Source: Methanoregulaceae archaeon (GTDB lineage Bacteria; Armatimonadota; Fimbriimonadia; Fimbriimonadales; Fimbriimonadaceae). From it: a DNA stretch of 64,000 bases. The number at the start of each line of letters is the position of its first letter. The first letter of the stretch is position 1. A program made the position numbers and the translations under genes. Shown here one piece after another: positions 1-8,164 of the stretch. The stretch is taken from positions 248,001 to 312,000 of the forward strand of contig JADZEW010000026.1 of the NCBI GenBank assembly GCA_020850325.1. The letters are read 5' to 3'. The notes under the pieces were generated by a model. It was not told where the DNA came from. It was given only the letters and a program-made list of their open reading frames with translations, and did not search any database.

Positions 1-49
1 ATCGAACATCGCCGCGAGTGTAACCGCTGAACCGAACGGAGTGCTCGGG

Positions 50-55
50 TAGTCT
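50..55 (+). promoter_or_regulatory. -10 box (TAGTCT) of the first gene
   Basis: TAGTCT sits 7 nt before the GTG start at 63 with no Shine-Dalgarno sequence between them. The spacing puts the transcription start at or next to the start codon, so the mRNA is probably leaderless. I see no good -35 hexamer. Confidence 0.5.
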
Positions 56-62
56 GATCTTC

Positions 63-2390
63 GTGCGTGCGCTCGCGTGTTGTTTGCTGTTCGGCGTCGC
101 GGCGATCGCCGCCTGCCAATCTGCCAGCGGGGTCTACCGTCCCGAAGGCGCGGCTCCGGCCGAGTGGCGGATCAATGATCACCATACGCTGGTGTGGAAT
201 GGGGCACCCTACGTGCCCGTCGGCGCACGGTTGCAGCCTTCGCTGGCCGACATCGAGCGCGCCAAAGGCGCCGGTGTTCTGGATGTCCTTCTTTCCGTTC
301 CGCTGGGCGTCGATCTCCAGCCGTTGATTCAGGCGATGGAAGCGGCCGGAATGCGCTACCTCATCGCGATCGACTCGCTGGCACCCGGCGCGACCGGCGT
401 GGCGGTGGAGCCGCAAACCTACCGCGTGGCCGGAATCACCGAACCGCGCAAGATCGAGTTCAGCCTTCCCGGCGCGACCGATGCGCTCGCCGTGCTGGTG
501 ACCGCACGTGACGCCACCGTGATGCGCGTCGATCGGGTTGTCGTCAAAGACGGCAAGTTTTCGATGGACGTCGCACCGCCGGGGTCGCTCGAGCACGTTT
601 TGCTCGTGTATCCCGTGCAAACCACCCAATCCCACCCCGATTACTGGGAGGGATTCGACGGCCAGCGTGATTCCGTGTTGACCACCATCCGACGGGCCAA
701 GACCGGCCCCGGACTGAGAGGCGTCGTCAACCCGATGGGCGAGTACGTCTCGCTGGCCGGGCGCTCGGCGTTCGTGCCCAACGGCGCCTACTTCCAACTC
801 GAGTTCCGGCAATATCTCGAAGGTCGCTACCGCAACCTCGAGACGGCCCTGCGTGCCTGGGCAATCGGCATCAACGACGTCGCGTCTTTCGAAGACTTGG
901 CCCGCCTCGTCCCGCTATGGTCGGGCGTTCGTGGCATCCCTCAACTGTGGGACCCCAAGACCGATCGTCTGTACCGAGCCAACCAGCGCACCAGCGCGGT
1001 ATGGGCGGATATCCAAGCCGTCATCAACGCGGCCGCCGGTCGCCGGTTCGATCGGCTCTGTGGAGCGCTTCGTCAGGTTGCCGACGTGCCGATCATCCAG
1101 GAGTGGCTCGGCTGGGTCGCCCCTTACGAGGCCGCAAGGCCCGCGCTGAACGGCGTCGGGATGCGCGCCATGGGCACGACCTACTCCGAGTTGGCCCAGA
1201 CCGCCGCCCGAGCGGCGAGTTCCGCGATGCGCTGGACCGGGCCGAGTTGGCTAGTCGCCACCGATATCGCGCCGGCAACTGCCGACCCCAGCAACGCCGG
1301 CGTGATCATCAATGACCTGACCGCCATGGGTGCGCGAGGTTTCTATTTCCGGGGCATTCCGCTCGATGCGATCGCCGCCGAAAAGCCCGACCTGTCGACC
1401 GCGGACTGGTCGCCGAACCCGCTGTACTACCCCGAGAGCGCCGCCAACCCCGCCAGCCCACAACGCTTGCCCGCCGGACGATTCTGGCTGCCTGCGCCTG
1501 GTGGCGGCAACCGTATCGACCTGGGCGTGGGATTCCATGCCTACCGCTACGTCGATAAGCGGCACACCTACACCGCCATTTGGACCTCCGGCGCAACCGC
1601 CCGCGTCAAGCTGCGGCTGGCCGATCCCAAGCTCGCCACATTTACGACCCTCGATGGCTCCGATCCTAAGGTGAAGGTCCACAAGAACGCCGTAGAACTC
1701 GACCTCGGCCCCCTTCCGATCTTGGTCGAAGGCACCGAGGAAATCCCGATTCCCGAACTCGCCCTTGCCGACGAGGTCGCTCGGTTCGAGGCGCTCAAAA
1801 AGTTGGCGGAGACGATGAAGCGCGACCTTGCCGAGGAAGACTTCATGCACCGCGATGCGGTGGCTGGTTTTGAACGCACACCCGGCGGCAGCTTCCTCAC
1901 CATGCGCCGCGCCTACTGGAGCGCGACCGCCAAGCTAGCCCCCTACGTTTGGGTCGAGGCGGAGAGCACCCGCACCACCAACTTCTCGGAGCTGATGGCC
2001 GTCTCCGGTGCCAGCAACGGCGGCGCGTTGGCTCTTCGCGCGCCGACGGCTCTCGATCCGCGTGGCTATTTCGCGGAGTACAACGTTCCCGTCCGCGCCG
2101 GTGATGTGGAGGTTTGGATCGCCGCCCGGATTCCCGCCGACGCTCGCGGAACGCTGACGATGGACATCGGCGGCCAACAGCTGAGAATCGAGGAGCCGCC
2201 GGTCATGCCCTATGGCCCTGGCTTCGCCTGGTATCGGCTCGGAAGCACCGCCCTGCAAGGGGTGTCGATGAAGATGACGCTGCTCGTGAACCCGGAAGGA
2301 AGCAGCGACCTGCAGATCGACGCGATCTACATCTGCCCGCCCGGGATGAGCCCGAAGGGCGCGTTCCCGCCCGAGATCGTCGGAAACTAG
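63..2390 (+). CDS. Lipoprotein with glycosidase-like TIM-barrel region
   Basis: 775 residues from a GTG start. The first 18 residues form a lipoprotein signal with a lipobox ending IAAC (Cys18), so the protein is probably anchored to a membrane on the outside. Residues ~40-480 resemble clan-A glycoside hydrolases such as GH42: an opening WNGAPYVPVGAR strand, and a RQYLEGRYRNLETALRAW helix like those that follow the acid/base region in beta-galactosidases. The C-terminal ~150 residues look like a carbohydrate-binding beta-sandwich (VWVEAEST opening). I cannot identify the catalytic glutamates with certainty, so enzyme activity is inferred. It stands alone, upstream of the tRNA gene. Confidence 0.6.
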   Translation: MRALACCLLFGVAAIAACQSASGVYRPEGAAPAEWRINDHHTLVWNGAPYVPVGARLQPSLADIERAKGAGVLDVLLSVPLGVDLQPLIQAMEAAGMRYLIAIDSLAPGATGVAVEPQTYRVAGITEPRKIEFSLPGATDALAVLVTARDATVMRVDRVVVKDGKFSMDVAPPGSLEHVLLVYPVQTTQSHPDYWEGFDGQRDSVLTTIRRAKTGPGLRGVVNPMGEYVSLAGRSAFVPNGAYFQLEFRQYLEGRYRNLETALRAWAIGINDVASFEDLARLVPLWSGVRGIPQLWDPKTDRLYRANQRTSAVWADIQAVINAAAGRRFDRLCGALRQVADVPIIQEWLGWVAPYEAARPALNGVGMRAMGTTYSELAQTAARAASSAMRWTGPSWLVATDIAPATADPSNAGVIINDLTAMGARGFYFRGIPLDAIAAEKPDLSTADWSPNPLYYPESAANPASPQRLPAGRFWLPAPGGGNRIDLGVGFHAYRYVDKRHTYTAIWTSGATARVKLRLADPKLATFTTLDGSDPKVKVHKNAVELDLGPLPILVEGTEEIPIPELALADEVARFEALKKLAETMKRDLAEEDFMHRDAVAGFERTPGGSFLTMRRAYWSATAKLAPYVWVEAESTRTTNFSELMAVSGASNGGALALRAPTALDPRGYFAEYNVPVRAGDVEVWIAARIPADARGTLTMDIGGQQLRIEEPPVMPYGPGFAWYRLGSTALQGVSMKMTLLVNPEGSSDLQIDAIYICPPGMSPKGAFPPEIVGN

Positions 2391-2418
2391 AAGCTCAAGG
2401 TACACTTTGCGCTCCCGC

Positions 2419-2494
2419 GCGGCTGTAGCTCAGTGGATAGAGCATCTGTCTTCGGAACAGAGGGTCGGGGGTTCGAATCCCTCCAGCCGCGCCA
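2419..2494 (+). tRNA. tRNA-Arg (anticodon TCG)
   Basis: Full cloverleaf: acceptor stem GCGGCTG pairs with CAGCCGC, D-arm GCTC/GAGC, anticodon arm TCTGT-CTTCGGA-ACAGA with anticodon TCG (reads CGA), and T-arm GGGGG-TTCGAAT-CCCTC. The discriminator is G and the CCA tail is encoded (2492-2494). A TACACT -10-like box lies 12 nt upstream. Two genes of unusual composition follow directly, which would fit integration beside a tRNA. Confidence 0.97.
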
Positions 2495-2566
2495 TTCCAG
2501 TGTTGCTTTGTGCCCGTGTGTTCCGGACACAGAGGTGACACCTGCGCATCGGGTATCAATGTTTGC

Positions 2567-2989
2567 ATGGAGCCCTCGGGGGAACTCTGGCCCCAGACCC
2601 GTCAACTATTGGAGTCCTTAGGCTTCACATACGTAGGCGAGGAACACAACTGGGGCCCTAAGCTCGCATTCCGGCGAGGCGACCTACTGGTAACGATCCA
2701 CTTCCACAATCGGGATGTTTGGTACTACATCGAGGCATCTCACGCGGGAGATCCAGTCATTGATCTCGTCACCGCGGCACGTGCCCTAGGTGCGGATGAA
2801 GACAGGTTAAGCAAGATCTTCTGGCAACGACTTGATGACGACGTAGTAACCCGCCAGTTCGCAGACTACGTCCTGGAGTTTGTGGAGTCCAGACTCGACT
2901 CCGACACGGGCAGAGCGGAGTTATCAGACCTTGTCCAGCGCTTTCGGCAGGAAATGCGGGAGAAGTTGCAGCTGAAAGCAGATGGGTAA
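2567..2989 (+). CDS. Hypothetical protein, first of a two-gene pair
   Basis: 140 residues from ATG 2567, the first ATG that gives a protein-like N-terminus (MEPSGELWPQTRQLLESLGF); a longer reading from 2510 would enter the tRNA-proximal spacer. It is soluble and acidic, with a helix-rich C-terminus and no signal peptide. I do not recognise the family. Base composition is visibly less GC-rich than in the flanking housekeeping genes. Its stop overlaps the start of the next gene by 8 nt, so the two are co-translated. It sits just downstream of tRNA-Arg, a typical place for acquired DNA. Confidence 0.6.
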   Translation: MEPSGELWPQTRQLLESLGFTYVGEEHNWGPKLAFRRGDLLVTIHFHNRDVWYYIEASHAGDPVIDLVTAARALGADEDRLSKIFWQRLDDDVVTRQFADYVLEFVESRLDSDTGRAELSDLVQRFRQEMREKLQLKADG

Positions 2990-3758
2990 TGACGCTCAAC
3001 AGCAGTTGTTTACGGCCACGAAAGCACACCTTGCCGCGCAGGGATTTCGGGTCAAGCGCAACATGTTTTGGCGTCATGCAGATTCATTGATTCAGTCGTG
3101 CTCGTATCAGGGATCACAGTTTGGCCACGCCGTGTATGTCCATCTGGCGTTTCAGCTCGAACACTTGGAAGCGGTGCTTCCCTACTCCCAAGCTGAAGTT
3201 CAGGTACGCCTTGAGAATGTGCTACCGGATATCGCAAGGGACCTGGATGAGGCCCTCGAATCCAACGACCCGGCTCTTGCGCTCGGCCTTTGTGAGTGCG
3301 CGCTCTCACCGTGGCTAACTGGGGTCATGGAACAAACGAAGACGCGGCCGGGCCTGGCCGGATGGTTAGTCACCCTTCGCAGCCCGATCATCACGCGACG
3401 CGGACATGAGATTCTCGACGGTTTCCTCCAATGGGCCGAGTTCCTATTGGACTTGAAGCAGAGTCTCAAACATCATGGCTTGAAATGCCTGATCGATGAG
3501 GACACGCTGATCGTCCAGGAAGGGTCGGTAGCGGTGGCGGTCTATGGCGACCGACGCGGTGGAGTTGAGGTCATGGGCTTCGAGCATGCTGGGACAGTGG
3601 CCGATCGGGACGTCAGCAAAAGAGTCTGCTCCGGAGACTATGTCAGCTACGCATCGCTGCCCAACCGAAGCTATCGCGCGTTGTTCCTCGAGGATCGGAT
3701 CGATTCAGTGCGCAAGACGCGAGAAGCGATCAAGGAGATGCTGACGGCTTTGGGTTAA
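2982..3758 (+). CDS. DUF4304-like hypothetical protein
   Basis: 258 residues, soluble. The N-terminal half (LFTATKAHLAAQGFRVKRNM..W, then ..SCSYQGSQFGHAVYVHLAFQ) follows the pattern of DUF4304 proteins, which are often found near toxin or secretion loci as possible immunity proteins; the family match is tentative. The start overlaps the preceding gene by 8 nt. No toxin partner is visible. The C-terminal half (about residues 150-258) I do not recognise. Function unknown. Confidence 0.6.
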   Translation: MGNDAQQQLFTATKAHLAAQGFRVKRNMFWRHADSLIQSCSYQGSQFGHAVYVHLAFQLEHLEAVLPYSQAEVQVRLENVLPDIARDLDEALESNDPALALGLCECALSPWLTGVMEQTKTRPGLAGWLVTLRSPIITRRGHEILDGFLQWAEFLLDLKQSLKHHGLKCLIDEDTLIVQEGSVAVAVYGDRRGGVEVMGFEHAGTVADRDVSKRVCSGDYVSYASLPNRSYRALFLEDRIDSVRKTREAIKEMLTALG

Positions 3759-3805
3759 ACCCGACTGTGCCTGCCTAGCCGGACGGAAAGCGCCTGGAGC
3801 GCCGC

Positions 3806-3869
3806 GATTCTATAGCCGAGGGCGATGCCCTAGGTAGGCGATCTTGGAGCCCTATAGGGTCGACAAACG
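3806..3869 (+). repeat. Dispersed palindromic repeat, copy 1
   Basis: A block containing TATAGCC, then an imperfect GAGGGC-GAT-GCCCTAGG hairpin, then AGCCCTATAGGG-TCGACAAACG. The same order of elements occurs at 22186-22256. It lies in the ~300 bp gap between the 3' ends of two convergent genes. The gap holds no other gene; it also has a REP-like copy at 3985. Confidence 0.6.
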
Positions 3870-3984
3870 CGCAGGGCCTCGTCACTCGTGGCTCGTGACT
3901 CGAAACCTGCGCCCACACCTGAGTTCTGGGTGACGTTCAGATTCCAGCCGAGCAAGATCAACCAACCAGCCTAACTCACAGCGC

Positions 3985-4010
3985 GGTACGAACCCCCGCG
4001 CGCCTCGTGG
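3985..4010 (+). repeat. REP-like repeat (GGTACGAACC...CGTGG)
   Basis: Begins GGTACGAACCCCCGCG and ends CCTCGTGG, matching the repeats that flank the transposase gene at 62945-63424. It lies between the 3' ends of the DUF4304-like gene and argH. Confidence 0.6.
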
Positions 4011-4063
4011 GCTCTCACTGTCCGAGCAACTCCCGCGCTCCCCGAACAACCCGAGACAAAGAC

Positions 4064-5254
4064 CTACCCCCGATACTTCGCGCCCACCCGCCGGTAGGCC
4101 TCGCGGAATGGGATGCCTTCGGCTTGGCATAGGCGATACGCCTCCTCGGTCGCGAATAGGCTAGGGTCCATCGCCGCCTCGGTGCGATCCGCGCGGAAGC
4201 GAACCCCCGGTAGTACGTGCGCCATGACCTCTGCACAAGCCGCCGCCCGGTCGAGTAGCCCGAACAGCGGCGGCTTGATCTGCTGCAAATCGCGGTGGTA
4301 GCCGCTTGTCATCTTGGCGGTCAGGTTCAAGATGGCGAGCAGATCGCTTGACGCTTGCGCGCTGTGCGCGCGCACCAGTTCGAACACATCCGGGTTGCGC
4401 TTCTGAGGCATGATGCTGCTGCCGGTGGTGAATCGCTCGGGCAACGCCACAAACCCAAACTCGGCGGTCGCGTACAGCACCAAGTCGCTGGCGAGCCGTC
4501 CCAAGTCTTGAATCAGCAGCGTGGTTTGGAACGCCACCTCGGCCTCCGCTTTACCGCGTGACAGCTGTGCCGCCGTCACCGGCTCCTGCACCGAGGAGAA
4601 GCCCAACTCGGAAGCGGTCTGCGATCGGTCGAGCGAAAGGCCGGGCGTGCCGTAGCCCGCCGCCGACCCTAACGGGTTCGTCAAAGCGCGGCGCGTCGCC
4701 CCGCGCAATCCAACCGCGTCATCGCGAAGTTCGGTGGCGAACCCCTCGGCCCACAGCCCGACCGTGCTTGGCATCGCCCGCTGCAGATGCGTGTAGCCAG
4801 GCAGCGCCAAATCGCCCTGCGCATCGGCGATCGCGAACAGCGATTCGACAACACTTTCAGCGGATTGGGCCAGCGATTCGCACGCCTCCCGCACGTACAG
4901 CCGCATCGCCGTGAGTACCTGGTCGTTCCGCGAACGCCCAAGATGAACCCAGCCCGCCTCGTCGCCGAGCTTCGCGGCCAGCCGGTTCTCGATCGCGGTG
5001 TGGCAGTCTTCCTCCTCAGGCGAAATCTCCCACTCGCCGCGGGCATGCGCCTCGCCGATCTCGGCGAGCGCGACGATGATCCGCTCAGCAATGCCCGACT
5101 CGACATGGCCGCACGAAGCAAGCATCCGCGCGTGGGCTTGCGACGCGCGGATGTCATGCGCTACCAACCGCGCATCCCAACGGAAATCGTCGCCAACCGT
5201 AAACGCCATCACCATCGCGTCGGCATCGCCCCCCTTATCCCAAAGTCGCTTCAT
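4064..5254 (-). CDS. argH: Argininosuccinate lyase
   Basis: 396 residues. Splits argininosuccinate to arginine and fumarate, the last step of arginine synthesis. The family signature GSSIMPQKRNPD is present, and so is the HLGRSRNDQV segment that binds substrate. It is shorter than the usual ~460 residues and lacks the long C-terminal domain; this shorter type occurs in bacteria that use acylated citrulline intermediates. The start ATG overlaps the stop of argE' (ATGA). It is the last gene of the arginine operon. Confidence 0.95.
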   Translation of the reverse strand: MKRLWDKGGDADAMVMAFTVGDDFRWDARLVAHDIRASQAHARMLASCGHVESGIAERIIVALAEIGEAHARGEWEISPEEEDCHTAIENRLAAKLGDEAGWVHLGRSRNDQVLTAMRLYVREACESLAQSAESVVESLFAIADAQGDLALPGYTHLQRAMPSTVGLWAEGFATELRDDAVGLRGATRRALTNPLGSAAGYGTPGLSLDRSQTASELGFSSVQEPVTAAQLSRGKAEAEVAFQTTLLIQDLGRLASDLVLYATAEFGFVALPERFTTGSSIMPQKRNPDVFELVRAHSAQASSDLLAILNLTAKMTSGYHRDLQQIKPPLFGLLDRAAACAEVMAHVLPGVRFRADRTEAAMDPSLFATEEAYRLCQAEGIPFREAYRRVGAKYRG

Positions 5255-6273
5255 CGCATCACCTCACCGTAACGTTCAATAATCTGGCCGTAAACTTGCA
5301 CTCCGAGAAGGATCTCTGACTCCATCACGTACTCGTCGACCGTATGCGAGCGGCCTGTCTCGCCGGGGCCAATCTTCACCGCGGGAATGCCCTGGAAGAA
5401 CACGAGGTCCGACATCGTCCGGCTGACGAAGTGCGGTTCAGGCACGCATCCGAGGAGCTTAGCGCCCTCCGGACAAGCGTAGGGGCGTAACCGATCCGAA
5501 TGCACGACAACCTCGCTCTCGACCACCTCGCGGATCCGCGCAACCGCGGCTTCGGGCGTCATCGTGGGCTCGAGCCGGATGTCGAGCGTAGCCGACGCCG
5601 TGCCCGGCACCTGGTTCTTGGCCTGCGCCCCAGTCACCACGGTCGGTTGGAGCGACGAGTCTCCCCAATCGAGCGCCTCCAGCGCCGCCAGATCGCGGGC
5701 CAGCGTCCAGATGGGGTTCTTGCGCCCCAGCGACTTCGCGTGGGCGGCGTGGCACGCCTCACCGTGCGCGATCAAGTTCGCGATCAGCAGGCCATACTGG
5801 CCGACCGCGCTGGCAAGCGAGGTGGGTTCGCCCACGATCGCGGCGTCGGGCTTCTGGCCCAAATGGGCGAGGCACTTCTGGGTGCCGACGCCCAGGGTCT
5901 CTTCCCCCTCGACGAGCATCAGCAATAGTTCGCACGGCGGACCGTCGGCAACCGCCTGCAGAAACGCGACCATCAGCGCGGCCGCGCTCGCCTTGGCGTC
6001 GTTGGCCCCGAGTCCCGTTACTCGGCCGTCGCGCACTACCGGCGTCCAGGGGTTGCTCGTCCAGCCGTCCTGTGCGGGCACGGTATCCAGGTGGCTATTC
6101 AAAGCCAGACAAGCACCTGAACCCGCACGGGCAAGGACGCTGTTCCCCACGCGCTCGACATCCGCCCCGCTGGGACGCAGCACGGACTCAACATAGTCCG
6201 CGATCGCCGCTTCCTCGCCCGAAACGGACCGGATGCTCACCAGATCGCGGTGCAGCGCGAGGACGTCGATCAA
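5251..6273 (-). CDS. M20 deacylase, probably N-acyl-citrulline/ornithine deacylase
   Basis: 340 residues. M20-family zinc amidohydrolase: NSHLDTVP (metal His and Asp), a GLGANDAKAS segment with the bridging Asp, VEGEE (catalytic Glu-Glu), and GPGETGRSHTVDEY near the C-terminus (metal His). In an operon with an N-acyl-ornithine carbamoyltransferase it most likely removes the acyl group from N-acyl-citrulline (ArgE' role); an ArgE or LysK-type activity is the alternative. The best start is TTG 6273, which overlaps the argB stop as TTGA and is preceded by purine-rich GGCGGACGAGGA. A GTG start some 12 codons later would delete the first helix. Confidence 0.85.
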   Translation of the reverse strand: MIDVLALHRDLVSIRSVSGEEAAIADYVESVLRPSGADVERVGNSVLARAGSGACLALNSHLDTVPAQDGWTSNPWTPVVRDGRVTGLGANDAKASAAALMVAFLQAVADGPPCELLLMLVEGEETLGVGTQKCLAHLGQKPDAAIVGEPTSLASAVGQYGLLIANLIAHGEACHAAHAKSLGRKNPIWTLARDLAALEALDWGDSSLQPTVVTGAQAKNQVPGTASATLDIRLEPTMTPEAAVARIREVVESEVVVHSDRLRPYACPEGAKLLGCVPEPHFVSRTMSDLVFFQGIPAVKIGPGETGRSHTVDEYVMESEILLGVQVYGQIIERYGEVMR

Positions 6274-7160
6274 TCCTCGTCCGCCTCGAGCTTGATCAGC
6301 GTGCCGGAGCCCTCGTTCGTGAACACCTCGGTGAGAAGGGCGTCGGGCAGCGAATGCGACACCACGTGGACGCGCGATACTCCGCCGCGGAGGCAACGCG
6401 CGATGGCCGAGGCCTTGGGCAGCATGCCGCCCTGGATGGCCCCATCGGTGATCATCGCATCCATCTCGTCGAGTGTCAGCTCCGAGATGAGCGAGTGATG
6501 ATCCTCGACGTCGGCCAACACGCCCGGGGCGCCCGTCATGAAGATCGCCTTGGCCGCGCCGAGGCTGACCGCGATCTCGGCGGCAACGGTGTCGGCGTTC
6601 GTGTTGAGCCACTTCCCTTCCGCATCCCCCGCGAGCGGGCTCACGATCGGCAGGTAGCCCCAGTCGAGCAGGTCGCCGAGCAACGCGGGATCGACGTCGT
6701 CAATGTCGCCGACCTCGCCAAGATCGACCGAGCCACCGCTCGCCAGGGGTGTCGGCCCTCGCCGATGGGCGTCGATGAAGCCCGCATCCATGCCGCTGAT
6801 GCCTACCGCCGGAATGCCGAGCTTGCGCGCGGCCGACAGAAGGGCTGCGCGGGCCTCGCCGTTCAAAGCGAGCACCATCGCATCCACCATCTCCGGACTC
6901 GTCCGGCGTCGGCCCTCGATCTTCTCGAACTCGACCCCCAGCTTCTCGGCGAGCACGTCAGCCTGAACTCCGCCGCCATGCACGAGCACGATGCGAACGC
7001 CCAGCGAGTGCAGGACGCCGATCTGCTCGAGCAGCGCGTCGGCCCCGCCGGGACGCACCAGCGCCTCCCCGCCGACCTTGACCACGAAGGTGCTGTCGCG
7101 GAAGAGCCGCAGGTAAGGAACGGCATGGCGCAGGGCCGAGATCGCCGCGTGGCCCATCAT
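6270..7160 (-). CDS. argB: N-acylglutamate kinase
   Basis: 296 residues from ATG 7160, chosen because GAAGGAGG lies 6 nt upstream. Amino-acid kinase fold: KVGGEAL near the N-terminus, LVHGGG glycine loop, and GxMLPKASAI near the C-terminal nucleotide-binding region. Phosphorylates N-acetyl- or N-succinyl-glutamate at the second step of arginine synthesis. The neighbouring carbamoyltransferase leaves the acyl group unsettled. Overlaps argF' upstream and argE' downstream by 4 nt each. Confidence 0.9.
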   Translation of the reverse strand: MMGHAAISALRHAVPYLRLFRDSTFVVKVGGEALVRPGGADALLEQIGVLHSLGVRIVLVHGGGVQADVLAEKLGVEFEKIEGRRRTSPEMVDAMVLALNGEARAALLSAARKLGIPAVGISGMDAGFIDAHRRGPTPLASGGSVDLGEVGDIDDVDPALLGDLLDWGYLPIVSPLAGDAEGKWLNTNADTVAAEIAVSLGAAKAIFMTGAPGVLADVEDHHSLISELTLDEMDAMITDGAIQGGMLPKASAIARCLRGGVSRVHVVSHSLPDALLTEVFTNEGSGTLIKLEADED

Positions 7161-8164
7161 CGCAAGCCTCCTTCGCTGAGCGCAGCGAGGATCGCCTTCT
7201 GGGCGTGCAGACGGTTGCCGGCTTGCGGCACGACGATGCTGCGCGGGCCGTCGAGGACGGCGTCGGTCACTTTGATGTTTCGGCGGACGGGTAAGCAGTG
7301 CATGAACTTGGCTTCGGGGCGGGCGGGGGCGAACCACGATTCGTCAACCGTCCAGTCGCGGTAGGGTTCGCGAGCGATACGGTCGGCTTCGGGGTCGCCA
7401 TAGACATCGGGTTTGGCCCAAGACTTGGCGTAGAGAACGTGCGCGCCTTCGAGCGCATCCGAGCGGTCCGCGGTTTCGTGGAAGGTGCCCCCGCCTTTGG
7501 CGGCGGCAGCCACCGCTTGGGAGATAACCCCACCCGGCAGATCGAATCCGGGGGGACGCAAAACCGTCACCTCCATCCCGCGGAGCAGCGCCATCGTCAA
7601 CGCGGACTGCGGCACCGCGAACGGCAGCGGCTTGGGGTGATACGCCCAACTGAGAACGAACTTGCCGATCGCGGGGATACCCAAGTCGTCGAGCGTCTTC
7701 CAGTCGGCAAGCGCCTGACAGGGGTGGCTCGCCGCGGATTCGAGATTCACGAATGGCCCACCGAAGTGTTCGGCCATCGCGCGGATCGGCTGATCCGCGA
7801 GGTCGTCGGCGAGATTCTTTCCTTCGGCAAAACACCGAACGCCGAGCAGGTCAACGTACTGAGCGAGAACGGGCATCGCTTCGCGGATGTGCTCCACCGC
7901 GTCGCCATCCATCACCACCCCGTCGCGCAACTCGAGCTTCCATGACCCTTGGCCGGGTTGGATGACGACGCTCGTTCCGCCGAGATGCGCCACCGCGGTT
8001 TGCATCGAGACCAGCGTCCGCAGCGACGGATTCATGAACAGCAACCCGACCACTTGGTCCTTCAGGTGGGTCAGGTCCTTGCGACCTTCCAACTCGCGCG
8101 CCAAGGAAACCAACTGACGAATCGCATCCGGCGACAGGTCGAGCAGGTCGAGTAAAGCCGTCAT
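7157..8164 (-). CDS. argF': N-acyl-L-ornithine carbamoyltransferase (SOTCase/AOTCase type)
   Basis: 335 residues. Transfers carbamoyl from carbamoyl phosphate to an N-acylated ornithine. Diagnostic features separate it from ordinary ornithine transcarbamylase: FMNPSLRT instead of STRTR, VVMDGDAVEHI, AYHPKPLPFAVPQSA, and FMHCLPVRRN. Overall it resembles the Bacteroides succinyl-ornithine enzyme more than the Xanthomonas acetyl-ornithine one. The residue that decides the acyl group (Glu92 in the acetyl enzyme, Pro90 in the succinyl enzyme, from memory) aligns with Val90 here. SLRTL also replaces the usual SxRTR. Starts at ATG 8164, overlapping the argC stop as ATGA. Confidence 0.88.
   Translation of the reverse strand: MTALLDLLDLSPDAIRQLVSLARELEGRKDLTHLKDQVVGLLFMNPSLRTLVSMQTAVAHLGGTSVVIQPGQGSWKLELRDGVVMDGDAVEHIREAMPVLAQYVDLLGVRCFAEGKNLADDLADQPIRAMAEHFGGPFVNLESAASHPCQALADWKTLDDLGIPAIGKFVLSWAYHPKPLPFAVPQSALTMALLRGMEVTVLRPPGFDLPGGVISQAVAAAAKGGGTFHETADRSDALEGAHVLYAKSWAKPDVYGDPEADRIAREPYRDWTVDESWFAPARPEAKFMHCLPVRRNIKVTDAVLDGPRSIVVPQAGNRLHAQKAILAALSEGGLR

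Noticed and set aside
7157-8164. Ordinary ornithine carbamoyltransferase
   Set aside because: It lacks STRTR and has FMNPSLRT plus HCLPVRRN, marks of the N-acyl-ornithine group.
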